Shown one piece after another: positions 18,173-27,140 of a DNA stretch of 64,000 nt. The translations under genes and the position numbers were made by a program. The notes under the pieces are model-generated. The model was not told the DNA's origin. It searched no databases and worked only from the letters and a program-made list of their open reading frames with translations. The number at the start of each line of letters is the position of its first letter. The stretch's first letter is position 1. Source of the stretch: Pelagibacterium halotolerans B2 (GTDB lineage Bacteria; Pseudomonadota; Alphaproteobacteria; Rhizobiales; Devosiaceae); NCBI RefSeq assembly GCF_000230555.1, contig NC_016078.1, positions 1,116,001-1,180,000 on the forward strand, written 5' to 3'.

Positions 18173-19222
18173 GTGACTGCTATTGCCGAACAAGCCCAGG
18201 CCGCACGCCGGCCCGGCGTCGCCGCAAACAATGCGCGGCGCCTGACCGGGCTCCTGATCTGCCTCGCGGTGCTGCTCCTGGCGGTGCTCGCCAGCATTGC
18301 CGTCGGCTCGCGCGACATTCCGCTTCCCACAGTCATCGATGCGCTCTTTGCCTATGACGATTCCAACGACCATGCCATCGTCCAGACCCTGCGCCTGCCA
18401 CGTACGGTTCTCGGACTGCTGATTGGCGCAGCGCTGGGAATTTCGGGCGCGTTGATCCAGGCACTGACCCGTAACCCGCTCGCTGATCCGGGCATTCTGG
18501 GTGTCAATGCCGGCGCCAGCTTTTTCGTTTTGATTGCCGTGGGCTATTTCGGCATGACCTCGCTGCAATCTTACATCTGGTTCGCCTTTCTCGGCGCCAT
18601 CGTCACCACGGTCGCGGTCTATGCCGTTGGCTCGTCGGGACGGAACGGGGCCACACCGGTGACGCTCACGCTGGCCGGCGTTGCCATCGGCGCGATCCTT
18701 GGCGGGGTTTCCACGGCGCTGACGCTTCTCAACCCCACGGCATTCGACCGCATGCGCTTCTGGGCTGCCGGCGCACTGAGCGGGGGGACGTATGAGGCGG
18801 TCTCCACGGTTGCGCCGTTCATAATTGTGGGTCTGCTGCTGGCCGCCGTGATGGCCCGTCCGCTCAATGCCGTGGCGCTGGGTGACGATCTGGCGAAATC
18901 ACTCGGTGCCAACATCGTCAGGGTTCGCACGATCGTCGTGATCGCGGTTACCCTGCTTGCCGGTGGCGCGACGGCGGCGGCCGGCCCGATCGGGTTCGTG
19001 GGTCTGATGGTACCGCATGTGGCCCGCTGGATCGTCGGTCCCGATCAACGCTGGATCATGGCCTATACAGTGGTCCTGGCGCCCGTGCTGCTTCTGGTTT
19101 CCGATATTGTGGGCCGGATCGTCATGCGTCCCGGCGAAATCCAGGTCGCTATCGTGACGGCATTCATCGGCGCGCCGGTGCTGATCCTGCTGGCGCGCAG
19201 GCGCAAGGTGAGCGGGCTATGA
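18173..19222 (+). CDS. FecCD-family iron-siderophore ABC permease 1
   Basis: The membrane protein of about 349 residues has nine to ten TM helices and the FecCD hallmarks RLPRTVLGLLIGAALGISGA, NPLADPGILGVNAGA and GPIGFVGLMVPHVARW. It forms half of the inner-membrane channel for Fe-siderophore or related chelates. Starts at TTG 18164 and GTG 18173 are both possible; GGAG lies at 18157-18160. It overlaps permease 2 by 4 nt. Confidence 0.9.
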   Translation: MTAIAEQAQAARRPGVAANNARRLTGLLICLAVLLLAVLASIAVGSRDIPLPTVIDALFAYDDSNDHAIVQTLRLPRTVLGLLIGAALGISGALIQALTRNPLADPGILGVNAGASFFVLIAVGYFGMTSLQSYIWFAFLGAIVTTVAVYAVGSSGRNGATPVTLTLAGVAIGAILGGVSTALTLLNPTAFDRMRFWAAGALSGGTYEAVSTVAPFIIVGLLLAAVMARPLNAVALGDDLAKSLGANIVRVRTIVVIAVTLLAGGATAAAGPIGFVGLMVPHVARWIVGPDQRWIMAYTVVLAPVLLLVSDIVGRIVMRPGEIQVAIVTAFIGAPVLILLARRRKVSGL

Positions 19223-20271
19223 GCGCCATCGATTTCGGCCGACCCACCAAGATATTGCGCCTGTTCGATGGCCGGGTCACCATGCGCCTCGATATGCGCG
19301 TCCTTGGGCTTGTCGGCATCATGCTCGTCATTGCCTTGGTCGTCACCTTGCTGGCGCTCTCCAGCGGCGAGTATCCCGTCGCTCTGCCTGATGTGATTGC
19401 AGCTCTGACCGGGCAGGCCGAGGGCCGGATACACATGGTCGTGGTCGAGTGGCGCCTGCCGCGATCGCTTCTGGCCGTTATCCTTGGCGCGGCGCTGGGC
19501 ATGAGCGGTGCGGTGTTTCAGTCGCTCACCCGCAATCCGCTCGGCAGCCCCGACGTGATCGGCTTCAATTCGGGTGCCTATACCGGCGCGCTGATCGCCA
19601 TCATCGTCTTTTCGGGCAATTACTATCAGATCGCCGGTGGCGCCTTGCTCGGAGGCGTTCTGACCGCCCTTGCGGTCTATGCCCTGGCCTGGCGGCGTGG
19701 CGTGCAGGGGTTCCGGCTCATCATCGTGGGCATCGGCATGAGCGCCATGCTGTCCTCGCTCAACACCTGGCTGATGTTGCGCGCCAAGCTTGAAGTGGCC
19801 ATGGCCGCGGCCGTTTGGGGCGCGGGATCTCTCAACGGCCTCGGCCTGGACAAGCTGTGGCCCACGCTCGTGGTCCTCGGGGTGTTGATCCCGCTGGTGC
19901 TCATGCTGGGCCGGCCGATGAAACAGCTCGAAATGGGCGACGACGCGGCCCGCGCCCTCGGCATTCGGGCCGAGCCGGTGCGCCTCGCTCTGCTCGTGCT
20001 CGGCGTGGCGCTGACCGCGACCGCGACTGCCGTCGCCGGTCCCATCTCGTTCGTGGCGTTGGCCGCGCCGCAAATCGCGCGACGCGTCACCGGCGCTGCC
20101 GGGGTCGCCCTGCTGCCCTCGGCGGCCATGGGGGCGCTGCTTCTCGCACTTGCCGATTTTCTGGCGCAGCGTGCCTTTGCTCCCACCCAGCTTCCGGTGG
20201 GTGTGGTCACCGTTTCGATCGGTGGCCTCTATTTCGTCTGGCTCCTGATGCGGGAAGCAAGGCGGCAATGA
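19219..20271 (+). CDS. FecCD-family iron-siderophore ABC permease 2
   Basis: The 350-residue partner permease has WRLPRSLLAVILGAALGMSGA, NPLGSPDVIGFNSGA and GPISFVALAAPQIARR. Two distinct FecCD subunits imply a heterodimeric channel as in FepDG. Its ATG overlaps the previous stop (ATGA), indicating translational coupling. Confidence 0.9.
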   Translation: MSAIDFGRPTKILRLFDGRVTMRLDMRVLGLVGIMLVIALVVTLLALSSGEYPVALPDVIAALTGQAEGRIHMVVVEWRLPRSLLAVILGAALGMSGAVFQSLTRNPLGSPDVIGFNSGAYTGALIAIIVFSGNYYQIAGGALLGGVLTALAVYALAWRRGVQGFRLIIVGIGMSAMLSSLNTWLMLRAKLEVAMAAAVWGAGSLNGLGLDKLWPTLVVLGVLIPLVLMLGRPMKQLEMGDDAARALGIRAEPVRLALLVLGVALTATATAVAGPISFVALAAPQIARRVTGAAGVALLPSAAMGALLLALADFLAQRAFAPTQLPVGVVTVSIGGLYFVWLLMREARRQ

Positions 20272-20285
20272 CAGGAGATGCCAGG

Positions 20286-21134
20286 ATGAACAAGCATGTC
20301 GATCCCGCCGGACTGGGCGGCCTGTCACGTCTTTCCGCGGAAAAGGCGACCATCGGGTACGACAACCGGGTGATCTCGCGTGAGCTTTCGGTCCGGATTC
20401 CCGACAACGGCTTTACCGTAATCGTGGGTGCCAATGCCTGCGGAAAATCGACGCTCCTGAGGGCTCTTTCTCGCCTTATCCACCCCAGCCAGGGTCAGGT
20501 CATGCTCGACGGCAAGGCGATTTCGCACTACCCGGCAAAGGAAGTCGCCCGCCGCCTCGGCCTCCTGCCGCAAACCTCGATTGCCCCGGAAGGCATAACC
20601 GTCGCCGATCTCGTGGCCCGGGGCCGGTATCCGCACCAGAAATTCATCCGCCAGTGGTCGGTCGATGACGAAGCCGCCGTCGTCTCTGCCATGGAGGCGA
20701 CAAAGATAACGCCGCTCTCGCATCGGCTGGTCGACGAGCTGTCCGGCGGCCAGCGCCAGCGTGTCTGGGTCGCCATGGTCCTGGCGCAACAGACGCCGAT
20801 GCTGCTGCTCGACGAACCGACAACCTATCTCGATATCGCCCATCAGATCGAGCTTCTTGAATTGCTCAGCGTGCTCAACAGGCGCGAGGGACACACGGTG
20901 GTTGCCGTGTTGCACGACCTCAACCACGCCTGCCGCTATGCAAGTCACATCATCGCGATGCGGGACGGCCAGATTCTCGCCGAAGGCGCTCCGGCCGAGA
21001 TCATCACCGCGGACCTGGTCGAACAGGTTTTCGGCCTGCCCTGCATCATCATCGAGGACCCGCTGGCCAAAACGCCAATGGTCATTCCCCGTGGTTCGAT
21101 TCCTCACGCCGAGCCCAATCCGGTTAAAATATGA
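20286..21134 (+). CDS. Iron-siderophore ABC transporter ATPase (FepC/FecE type)
   Basis: The 282-residue ATPase has Walker A GANACGKST (48-56; the Cys is typical of FepC-like ATPases), signature LSGGQRQRV (about 152) and Walker B LLLDEPTTYLD (about 173-183). The ATG at 20286 was chosen because AGGAG stands 8 nt upstream; an in-frame ATG at 20268 overlaps the permease stop but has a poorer ribosome site. It energises the two FecCD permeases. Confidence 0.92.
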   Translation: MNKHVDPAGLGGLSRLSAEKATIGYDNRVISRELSVRIPDNGFTVIVGANACGKSTLLRALSRLIHPSQGQVMLDGKAISHYPAKEVARRLGLLPQTSIAPEGITVADLVARGRYPHQKFIRQWSVDDEAAVVSAMEATKITPLSHRLVDELSGGQRQRVWVAMVLAQQTPMLLLDEPTTYLDIAHQIELLELLSVLNRREGHTVVAVLHDLNHACRYASHIIAMRDGQILAEGAPAEIITADLVEQVFGLPCIIIEDPLAKTPMVIPRGSIPHAEPNPVKI

Positions 21135-21141
21135 GGACATC

Positions 21142-22101
21142 ATGAAACCGATCGCCTTCCTTGCGGCAACCGCCGCGCTTCTGCTTGCGCAGCCCGCGTT
21201 CACCCAGGATGCATTTCCGGTGACCCTCGAGCATTTCTATGGCGAGACGGTTATCGAAGCCGAGGCCGAGCGCATCGTCACCATCAGCTGGATGGCACAA
21301 GACACCGTGCTGGCCCTTGGCGAGGTGCCTGTCGCCATCCAGAGCCAGACCTGGGGTGGCGACGAAAACGGCTATCTTCCCTGGGTTAAGCAGGCCGTCG
21401 AGGACCTGGGGCAGGAGCTGCCTGCAACCCTGGACACGTCGAACGGTCTTCCGTTCGAGCAGATACTCGAACTCGAACCGGACCTCATCCTCGCACCTTA
21501 CAGCGGCATCAGCGAGGACGACTACGATCGCCTGTCGGCCATAGCGCCAACGGTGGCCTACAAGGAGGCGCCCTGGACCGGTAGCTGGCAATATGTAGTC
21601 GAAACGGTCGGCGCAGCGATGGGGCGCAGCGAGGAGGCCGCAGGTTTGATCGCACAAACGCACGATCGCATCGCTCGGTATGCAGCGGACAATCCCCAGT
21701 TTGCCGGCCGCACCTTTGCCTTTGGAGGCGGTTCGGACGCGGGCAATGTCGGACTTTATATTCCGTCAGATCCACGCGTGCATCTTATGGAAGATCTTGG
21801 GCTGGTGCCGGCTGAAGCGCTAAACGAGTTGGCGACCGACAATTACGTCCAGCAGGTCAGCTTCGAGCAGCTCGACAGCGTCGACGCCGAAGTCTTCATC
21901 GCCTGGTACTCCAGCCAGGACGATCTCGATACCATAATGGCAAACCCGCTTTTTGCCCGCTGGAGACCCATTGCCGAGGGCAATTTCGTGCCGCTGATCG
22001 ATCGGGCTTTCGTCATGGCTCTCTCGGCTCCTTCGCCGTTGTCGATCCCGTGGATGATGGACCGGTTCGTGCCGATGCTCGCAGAGACCCTCGAACAATA
22101 A
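21142..22101 (+). CDS. Iron-siderophore periplasmic binding protein 1
   Basis: The 319-residue protein has a signal peptide (cleavage near residue 22, AFTQD) and a class III binding-protein fold: AERIVTISWMAQDTVLALG at the start, then ILELEPDLILAPYSG. It captures the chelate and delivers it to the FecCD permeases. It starts 7 nt after the ATPase stop. The absence of a lipobox suggests a free periplasmic protein. Confidence 0.85.
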   Translation: MKPIAFLAATAALLLAQPAFTQDAFPVTLEHFYGETVIEAEAERIVTISWMAQDTVLALGEVPVAIQSQTWGGDENGYLPWVKQAVEDLGQELPATLDTSNGLPFEQILELEPDLILAPYSGISEDDYDRLSAIAPTVAYKEAPWTGSWQYVVETVGAAMGRSEEAAGLIAQTHDRIARYAADNPQFAGRTFAFGGGSDAGNVGLYIPSDPRVHLMEDLGLVPAEALNELATDNYVQQVSFEQLDSVDAEVFIAWYSSQDDLDTIMANPLFARWRPIAEGNFVPLIDRAFVMALSAPSPLSIPWMMDRFVPMLAETLEQ

Positions 22102-22123
22102 ATCAAGCCAAGGGAACGCTTTG

Positions 22124-23074
22124 ATGAAACGCCTGACATTCATATCCGTAGCTGCCATCCTGTTGGCCGCAAGCGCGTCAGCGGCTCACGCTCAGGAATG
22201 GAGCTTCACCGATGGCGCGGGAAACACGATCACCCTCGATAGTCCGCCCGAACGGATCGTTGCGTTCTCGTCTTCAGCGGCCGGCCTCATGCAATTCGGT
22301 ATCGAGCCGGTCGGGATTTTTACCGATGAGAGTACGTCCGAAAAAAGCTATGCCGAATTCGACCTTTCGGGCATAGAAGTGGTCCGCACGGCTTACAATG
22401 AGCTGCAGGCCGAAAGCCTGCTGGCCTTCGACCCGGATCTCATCGTCACCGAGTACTGGCCGCGCACCGGTGACTACAGTGGCGGTGACGCGATGCGCCC
22501 CGACGGCCAGTTCGCCGACATCGCTCCCATTGTGGGCGTTCTGCAGGGCGATTCCGTTCTGGGGCTGATCGAAGACTATGGCGCGCTCGCCGACGCCCTC
22601 GGCGCTGATCTCGATGCTCCGGAAATCCAGGAGCAGCGTAACGCTTTCGAGGAAGCGCGCGCTGCGCTCACCGAGGCGGCCGAAGCCAAGCCGGGTTTGA
22701 CTGTAATGGCCGCCTGGGCCGATGCCGACAGCCTCTATGTCGCTACCCCTGCCGGAGCCGCGGAACTGAATGACTTCGCCTCCTGGGGGCTCGACATGGT
22801 CGAACCGGATGTGCCCGAAGGTGAGTATTGGGGGATCCTGAGCTGGGAAAACGCGGACACTTACCCCGCCGACGTGTTGTTGCTCGACGACCGGTTCGGC
22901 ACGGCGACGCGGGAAGCTGTTGAAGCTCAGCCGTTGTCCAGCCTGATCCCTGCAGTCGCCGCGGGCCAGGTGGGCGATTGGCCGGCCTGGTGGATCAGGA
23001 CATACAGTGCCTATACAACCGAGCTCGAAAAGCTCACGGCCCTCGTCGAAGACGCCGAAGTCGCAGGCAATTGA
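22124..23074 (+). CDS. Iron-siderophore periplasmic binding protein 2
   Basis: This 316-residue second binding protein in the same operon has a signal peptide ending AAHAQ. It has SPPERIVAFSSSAAGLMQFG and AESLLAFDPDLIVTEYWPR, again a class III (FecB/FhuD-like) pattern, but is only weakly similar by eye to the first one. An AGGGAA site precedes the ATG at 22124. It may serve a second siderophore or bind the permease as an alternative receptor. A shared hairpin at 23086 ends the operon. Confidence 0.82.
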   Translation: MKRLTFISVAAILLAASASAAHAQEWSFTDGAGNTITLDSPPERIVAFSSSAAGLMQFGIEPVGIFTDESTSEKSYAEFDLSGIEVVRTAYNELQAESLLAFDPDLIVTEYWPRTGDYSGGDAMRPDGQFADIAPIVGVLQGDSVLGLIEDYGALADALGADLDAPEIQEQRNAFEEARAALTEAAEAKPGLTVMAAWADADSLYVATPAGAAELNDFASWGLDMVEPDVPEGEYWGILSWENADTYPADVLLLDDRFGTATREAVEAQPLSSLIPAVAAGQVGDWPAWWIRTYSAYTTELEKLTALVEDAEVAGN

Positions 23075-23085
23075 GATTGGGGGAA

Positions 23086-23108
23086 GGGCGGCCCCGAGCC
23101 GCCCTTTT
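23086..23108. terminator. Shared hairpin between convergent siderophore and SDR genes
   Basis: GGGCGGC (23086-23092) pairs with GCCGCCC (23098-23104) and is followed by TTTT on the plus strand. The minus-strand SDR gene ends inside this region, so the hairpin may act both ways. Confidence 0.65.
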
Positions 23109-23860
23109 CACTTTCTGGGCTGGGCAATCAATCGCGACATCAGGGCGAAGAACACCGGATAGGGCAAGAGCCGGATCGCCTTGAGGATCAGCACGAACCG
23201 AAGCGGGAAAGCGATCTCGAACTTTTTCGAGTTCAGCAGGCCATCGACAATTCTCTTGCCCGCATCCTCGGCCTCCATGAGAAACGGCATGGGGAAATCG
23301 TTCTTGGCGGTCAGGTCCGTCTTGACGAATCCGGGGCAGATAACCCGCACCGCTATGTTGTCGGGGGCAAGTTCGGTCCGCATGGTTTCGGCAAGCGCGA
23401 TCATTGCCGATTTGCCCGATGAATAGGCCGCCGAGCGCGGCAGGCCGAAATACCCCGCCACTGAAGCGACCAGCGCAATTTCCCCGAACCCCTGATTGCG
23501 CATCTGTTCGATCACCGGTTCGATCACCCGCATGGCGCCGAGCAGGTTGGTGTCTATGATTTTCGCAAAGCTTGCATAGTCGTAGCGGCCCGGTTTGGTG
23601 ACCTCCCAGGCGGCAACAGAGAAGACGACGAGATCGATCTTGCCCAGATCTTGAGCGATACGGGCAACGGTCGCGTTGACCGCATCGAAGTCGGTGACAT
23701 CGAGAGGGTAGGGACGGGCTCCATGGCTCACGGCCAGAGCATTGAGAGGCTGTTCGCGCCGCCCCGAAATGGCCACGGTCCAGCCACGCTGCGAAAGCTG
23801 TTTGACTGTCTCGGCGCCGATTCCCGAACCGCCGCCGAGCACCCATGCAACCTTTGCCAT
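23108..23860 (-). CDS. Short-chain dehydrogenase/reductase
   Basis: This 250-residue classical SDR has cofactor motif GGGSGIG (9-15), catalytic Ser133 and the YxxxK motif Y146-SSG-K150. The usual NNAG motif is replaced by SVAAW (about 81-85). The C-terminal region (NSKKFEIAFPLRFVLILKAIR) is basic and hydrophobic, suggesting membrane association as in DltE-like or lipid-acting SDRs. The substrate is unknown. Confidence 0.85.
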   Translation of the reverse strand: MAKVAWVLGGGSGIGAETVKQLSQRGWTVAISGRREQPLNALAVSHGARPYPLDVTDFDAVNATVARIAQDLGKIDLVVFSVAAWEVTKPGRYDYASFAKIIDTNLLGAMRVIEPVIEQMRNQGFGEIALVASVAGYFGLPRSAAYSSGKSAMIALAETMRTELAPDNIAVRVICPGFVKTDLTAKNDFPMPFLMEAEDAGKRIVDGLLNSKKFEIAFPLRFVLILKAIRLLPYPVFFALMSRLIAQPRK

Positions 23861-23928
23861 CTGCTACCTCTTTTCGCGCGCTATGAACGTCAATACGAAA
23901 CGGGTGCGTTCTGGATCAGGTTGCGTGG

Positions 23929-25320
23929 TTATTTCGACAGCGCGTCGAGCACCCGCACCCAGGAGCGGATGCCCTTATGGTAGCTTTCGAGATTGTACTT
24001 CTCGTTGGGCGAATGGATCCGATCATCGGTCTGGGCGTAGCCGATCAGAAGCGAATCCATGCCCAGTTTGCGCTTGAAATCGCCCACGATCGGTATGGAG
24101 CCGCCCGAACCCGCAATTGCTGCCTCGCGGCCCCACTCGTCCGTCAGCGCCCCCAGCGCCTTTTGCAGCATGGCGCCGTCCGATGGGACCACCGACGCCG
24201 GGCTCGCGCCATGCTCATGGAAGGTCACGGTGCAATCGGCGGGCACCCGCGCTTCAACATGAGCGCGGAACGCCTTGCGGATCTTGTGTGGATCCTGGTT
24301 GCCGACCAGCCGGAAGGATATCTTGGCTCCCGCCTTGGCCGGGATCACCGTCTTGAACCCGTCGCCGGTATAGCCGCCCCACATGCCGTTGATCTCGCAG
24401 GTCGGGCGCGATGTGATCTGCTCGAGCACCGAGCGGTCCTTTTCGCCAGCGGGTTCCGACAGCCCGACTGCGCCCAGATAGCCCTTTTCGTCGAATGGCA
24501 GCCGCTTCCATTGCTCGGCGACTTCAGCGGGCAGTTCGGGCACGTCGTCATAAAAACCCTCGACGGCAACCGAGCCGTCGGGATTGCGCAGCGAGGCGAT
24601 GATCTCGGCGAGAACCTGATTGGGGTTGCGCGCGGCGTTGCCATACATGCCCGAATGCAAGTCGCGGCTCGCGGCCTGGATTTCGACGTTGTCGGCCATC
24701 AGTCCACGCAACATGGTGATGATCGAGGGCGTTTCCTCGTCCCACATGTCCGTATCGCAGACCAGCGCGATATCGGCCTTGAGTTCGTCGGCGTTCTCCT
24801 TGAGAAAACCATCCAGTGATGGCGATCCGGACTCTTCCTCACCCTCGAGCAGCACCGTGACGCCGACGGGAAGTGAGCCGCGCACGGCCTTATAGGCCCG
24901 GCAGGCCTCGATGAAGGTCATCAACTGGCCCTTGTCGTCGGACGCGCCGCGCGCAAGGATGACCTTTCGCCCGTTCTCCTCGCCAATTTTCGGTTCGAAG
25001 GGCTCGCTGGTCCAAAGCTCGATCGGATCGACCGGCTGGACGTCATAATGGCCGTAGAAAAGGACATTCGGTCCCGCAATGCTGCGCTGATGGCCTACCA
25101 CCATCGGATGGCCGGGGGTAGGGCGCACCGCAGAATCGAAATCGAGACCTTGCAGTTCATTGGTCAGCCATTCGGCTGCCTTGTGACATTCCCCGGCATA
25201 GGCCGGATCGGTGGAAATCGAAGCAATCCGCAAAAGCGTGAACAGCCGCTCCAGGCTCTGGTCGATATTGGCATCGACATGGGAGAGCACGGCATCGAGC
25301 GGAGCATTGGCGTCAGTCAT
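23929..25320 (-). CDS. M20-family dipeptidase (carnosinase/CNDP-like)
   Basis: The 463-residue di-zinc peptidase has the M20 ligands in order: GHYDVQ (about 96), GASDDKGQ (about 133), the catalytic GEEESGS (about 163) and the C-terminal H near DDRIHSPNEKYN. A dimerisation (lid) domain occupies the middle. Members cleave dipeptides or N-acyl amino acids in the cytoplasm; no signal peptide is seen. It is a stand-alone gene between the SDR and the tRNAs. Confidence 0.88.
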   Translation of the reverse strand: MTDANAPLDAVLSHVDANIDQSLERLFTLLRIASISTDPAYAGECHKAAEWLTNELQGLDFDSAVRPTPGHPMVVGHQRSIAGPNVLFYGHYDVQPVDPIELWTSEPFEPKIGEENGRKVILARGASDDKGQLMTFIEACRAYKAVRGSLPVGVTVLLEGEEESGSPSLDGFLKENADELKADIALVCDTDMWDEETPSIITMLRGLMADNVEIQAASRDLHSGMYGNAARNPNQVLAEIIASLRNPDGSVAVEGFYDDVPELPAEVAEQWKRLPFDEKGYLGAVGLSEPAGEKDRSVLEQITSRPTCEINGMWGGYTGDGFKTVIPAKAGAKISFRLVGNQDPHKIRKAFRAHVEARVPADCTVTFHEHGASPASVVPSDGAMLQKALGALTDEWGREAAIAGSGGSIPIVGDFKRKLGMDSLLIGYAQTDDRIHSPNEKYNLESYHKGIRSWVRVLDALSK

Positions 25321-25540
25321 TGCGGAAATATCCGTTATTGGTTTGGAAGTGAGACGACCTTACCAGCCGGCTCGGGCCAGTAAAGAAATTTTGCCGACCG
25401 TATGGATCGATATTTCAAAAGGAGGATTGGCGCGCTTGAGAAGTGCCACTTCGAACGCGCCTGCGAGCGAAGAGCGAGCCGGCCGGGCAGGCCGCCCTAG
25501 CGGAGCGTCGAACGAAGTGAGGCTGGCGTGAGCGAAATGA

Positions 25541-25615
25541 TGGCGCGCCCTACGGGACTCGAACCCGTGTTACCGCCGTGAGAGGGCGGCGTCCTGACCG
25601 CTAGACGAAGGGCGC
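25541..25615 (-). tRNA. tRNA-Glu (CUC)
   Basis: The minus strand folds as a cloverleaf: acceptor GCGCCCT/AGGGCGC with discriminator G and encoded CCA, anticodon stem CCGCC/GGCGG with loop CTCTCAC (anticodon CUC), and T-arm ACGGGTTCGAGTCCCGT. It reads GAG codons. It lies downstream of a tRNA-Glu(UUC) on the same strand, probably in one transcript. Confidence 0.93.
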
Positions 25616-25745
25616 CTAGAGAACCGAAATATCTCCGCGATGAAGGGGATGCGGAAGGATTTCGGGACCGTTTGTCGCCAGCATAGATAGCGTCGTGCAT
25701 CAACCGATGCAATGGAAAACGGCCAAATCTTCTCAAGGAAAAGAT

Positions 25746-25821
25746 TGGCGCGCCCTACGGGACTCGAACCCGTGTTTCCGCCGTGAAAGGGCGGCGTCCT
25801 AGACCGCTAGACGAAGGGCGC
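25746..25821 (-). tRNA. tRNA-Glu (UUC)
   Basis: This has the same acceptor and T-arm as the neighbour at 25541, with anticodon loop CTTTCAC (anticodon UUC), a D-loop one base longer, and encoded CCA. It reads GAA (and GAG by wobble). The two genes are near-copies and presumably arose by duplication. Confidence 0.95.
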
Positions 25822-25916
25822 GGCGGGCGTCTGCGGATCACCGCGTCGGCCAGTGAGCGGGTGTATAGGGGGGGCTTTGCGATTGCGCAATACCCAAATT
25901 CGATTTTATTTCAATT

Positions 25917-26381
25917 TCAACAGCCACTGAATGTAACCGGGCCGCGATAGCCGCGTGGACGGTCGCGCACATCCACATGCACGAAGTTCTGCCCGGGGTA
26001 GCAACCCAGACCGCCGACCAGCCCGTTGTTGCGCGCATAAGCGATGACGCGCGATTTGGCGATGCCGGGAATGTAGAAGTCGGCGGCCATGCATTTGGTG
26101 TGGAACGAGGATTCCGCACCGCCGACCGAGGCGTTGTGCCAAGGGGTGCGATAGCCCGAATTCATAACGACCTTTTTGCCGAAATGGCCCTCGATATCCC
26201 AGATCAAAAGCCGCAATTTGGGCGAGAGACAGAAGGCGTTGACGTTGGAATGGGAAACATAGGTCCCCCAGTCGGACCGCAGGCCGTTATATCCCGCACC
26301 GCTGCCCGAGGCGAACATGGCCATCGGAGCGCAGGCGCCGAGCAGGCATACCATGACGATCAGGCTGGACAATATACGCAT
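25917..26381 (-). CDS. M15/YcbK-like peptidase-fold lipoprotein
   Basis: The 154-residue protein has a signal peptide with lipobox LLGAC (Cys17). The M15-type zinc site is visible as H94 and D101 in SSFHTKCMAAD plus H135-x-D137 (HVDV), with SGYRTPWHN before it. This fits the DUF882/peptidase M15_3 group of cell-wall D,D-carboxypeptidase-like proteins. The ATG at 26381 was preferred over the frame start at 26390 because it gives a clean signal peptide after GGAAG. The exact activity is unproven. Confidence 0.8.
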   Translation of the reverse strand: MRILSSLIVMVCLLGACAPMAMFASGSGAGYNGLRSDWGTYVSHSNVNAFCLSPKLRLLIWDIEGHFGKKVVMNSGYRTPWHNASVGGAESSFHTKCMAADFYIPGIAKSRVIAYARNNGLVGGLGCYPGQNFVHVDVRDRPRGYRGPVTFSGC

Positions 26382-26428
26382 TAGAACCACTTCCGTGTCG
26401 GGGTGAAACAGTCCCAGGCCACGGACAC

Positions 26429-26458
26429 AAAAATACCGGCGGTTGCCTAACCGCCGGT
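26429..26458 (-). terminator. Terminator of gloA
   Basis: On the minus strand ACCGGCGGTT and AACCGCCGGT form a perfect 10-bp stem with a 4-nt loop, followed by ATTTTTG. It lies 32 bp past the gloA stop. Confidence 0.85.
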
Positions 26459-26489
26459 CAATCAGCGTGGTTAATTTCCCGTTACGCGT

Positions 26490-26906
26490 TTACCACGTGC
26501 CGGTGTTGGGCATCGAGGCCCAGGGCTCCTGCGCTTCGAGATTGCCGTCCTGAAGCAGTTCGACCGAGATCCCGTCGGGCGATTTGACGAAGGCCATGTG
26601 GCCGTCGCGCGGCGGCCGATGGATTGTATAGCCCATGTCCTGCAAATGCTGGCAGAGGGCATAAATGTTCTCCACCCGATAGGCCAGATGCCCGAAATTG
26701 CGGCCGCCTGTATAGTCTTCGGGGTCCCAGTTGTAGGTCAGCTCGACCTTGGCGTTTTCGTCACCGGGGGCGTGCAGGAAGACAAGTGTGAAACGCCCTT
26801 TTTCATTTTCGATGCGATGCGACTCAACAAGGCCCAGCCCTTCGCCATAAAAGCGAAGGCTCTCCTCGATGCTGGAAACGCGCACCATTGTGTGAAGATA
26901 TTTCAA
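26490..26906 (-). CDS. gloA: Lactoylglutathione lyase (glyoxalase I)
   Basis: The 138-residue protein isomerises the methylglyoxal-glutathione hemithioacetal to S-lactoylglutathione. The four metal ligands of the VOC fold are visible: H5 (YLHTM), E in KVELTYNW, H in NFGHLAYRV and E in SVELLQD. KYLHTMVRV and RFYGEGLGL are typical of the Ni-type bacterial enzyme. It stands alone with its own terminator. Confidence 0.94.
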   Translation of the reverse strand: MKYLHTMVRVSSIEESLRFYGEGLGLVESHRIENEKGRFTLVFLHAPGDENAKVELTYNWDPEDYTGGRNFGHLAYRVENIYALCQHLQDMGYTIHRPPRDGHMAFVKSPDGISVELLQDGNLEAQEPWASMPNTGTW

Positions 26907-27101
26907 AGCAAGGCTCCGGCTCTTTTGTGTTCGCGCCCCAACGCAGTGGACGCAGGGCAGACGCGAGGCTAACAGAACCCGGCACCGATGGCCAAGCCAG
27001 GCTTTGTCCGGCGGTTTGGTTAATTGCTGTCAACAAATTTATGAATGGTTCTTAACTTTTGCTTCTGAATCGGCCAAACTGCACGGCATTGTTCAAGAGT
27101 A

Positions 27102-27117
27102 CCTGCAGCTTTGCAGG
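27102..27117 (+). promoter_or_regulatory. Leader hairpin before the cold-shock gene
   Basis: CCTGCA (27102-27107) and TGCAGG (27112-27117) pair around a GCTT loop and can extend by GT/AC past one mismatch. It sits 10 nt before the GGAAGG ribosome site. Leader structures are common in cold-shock mRNAs; a role here is inference. Confidence 0.35.
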
Positions 27118-27140
27118 AACGTGTGTGGAAGGCGTTGCGC

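Noticed and set aside
25541-25821. tRNA-Glu pair as the attachment site of a genomic island
   Set aside because: No integrase, phage or plasmid gene lies nearby, and the flanking genes look like core chromosome. The partial flank repeat alone is too short.
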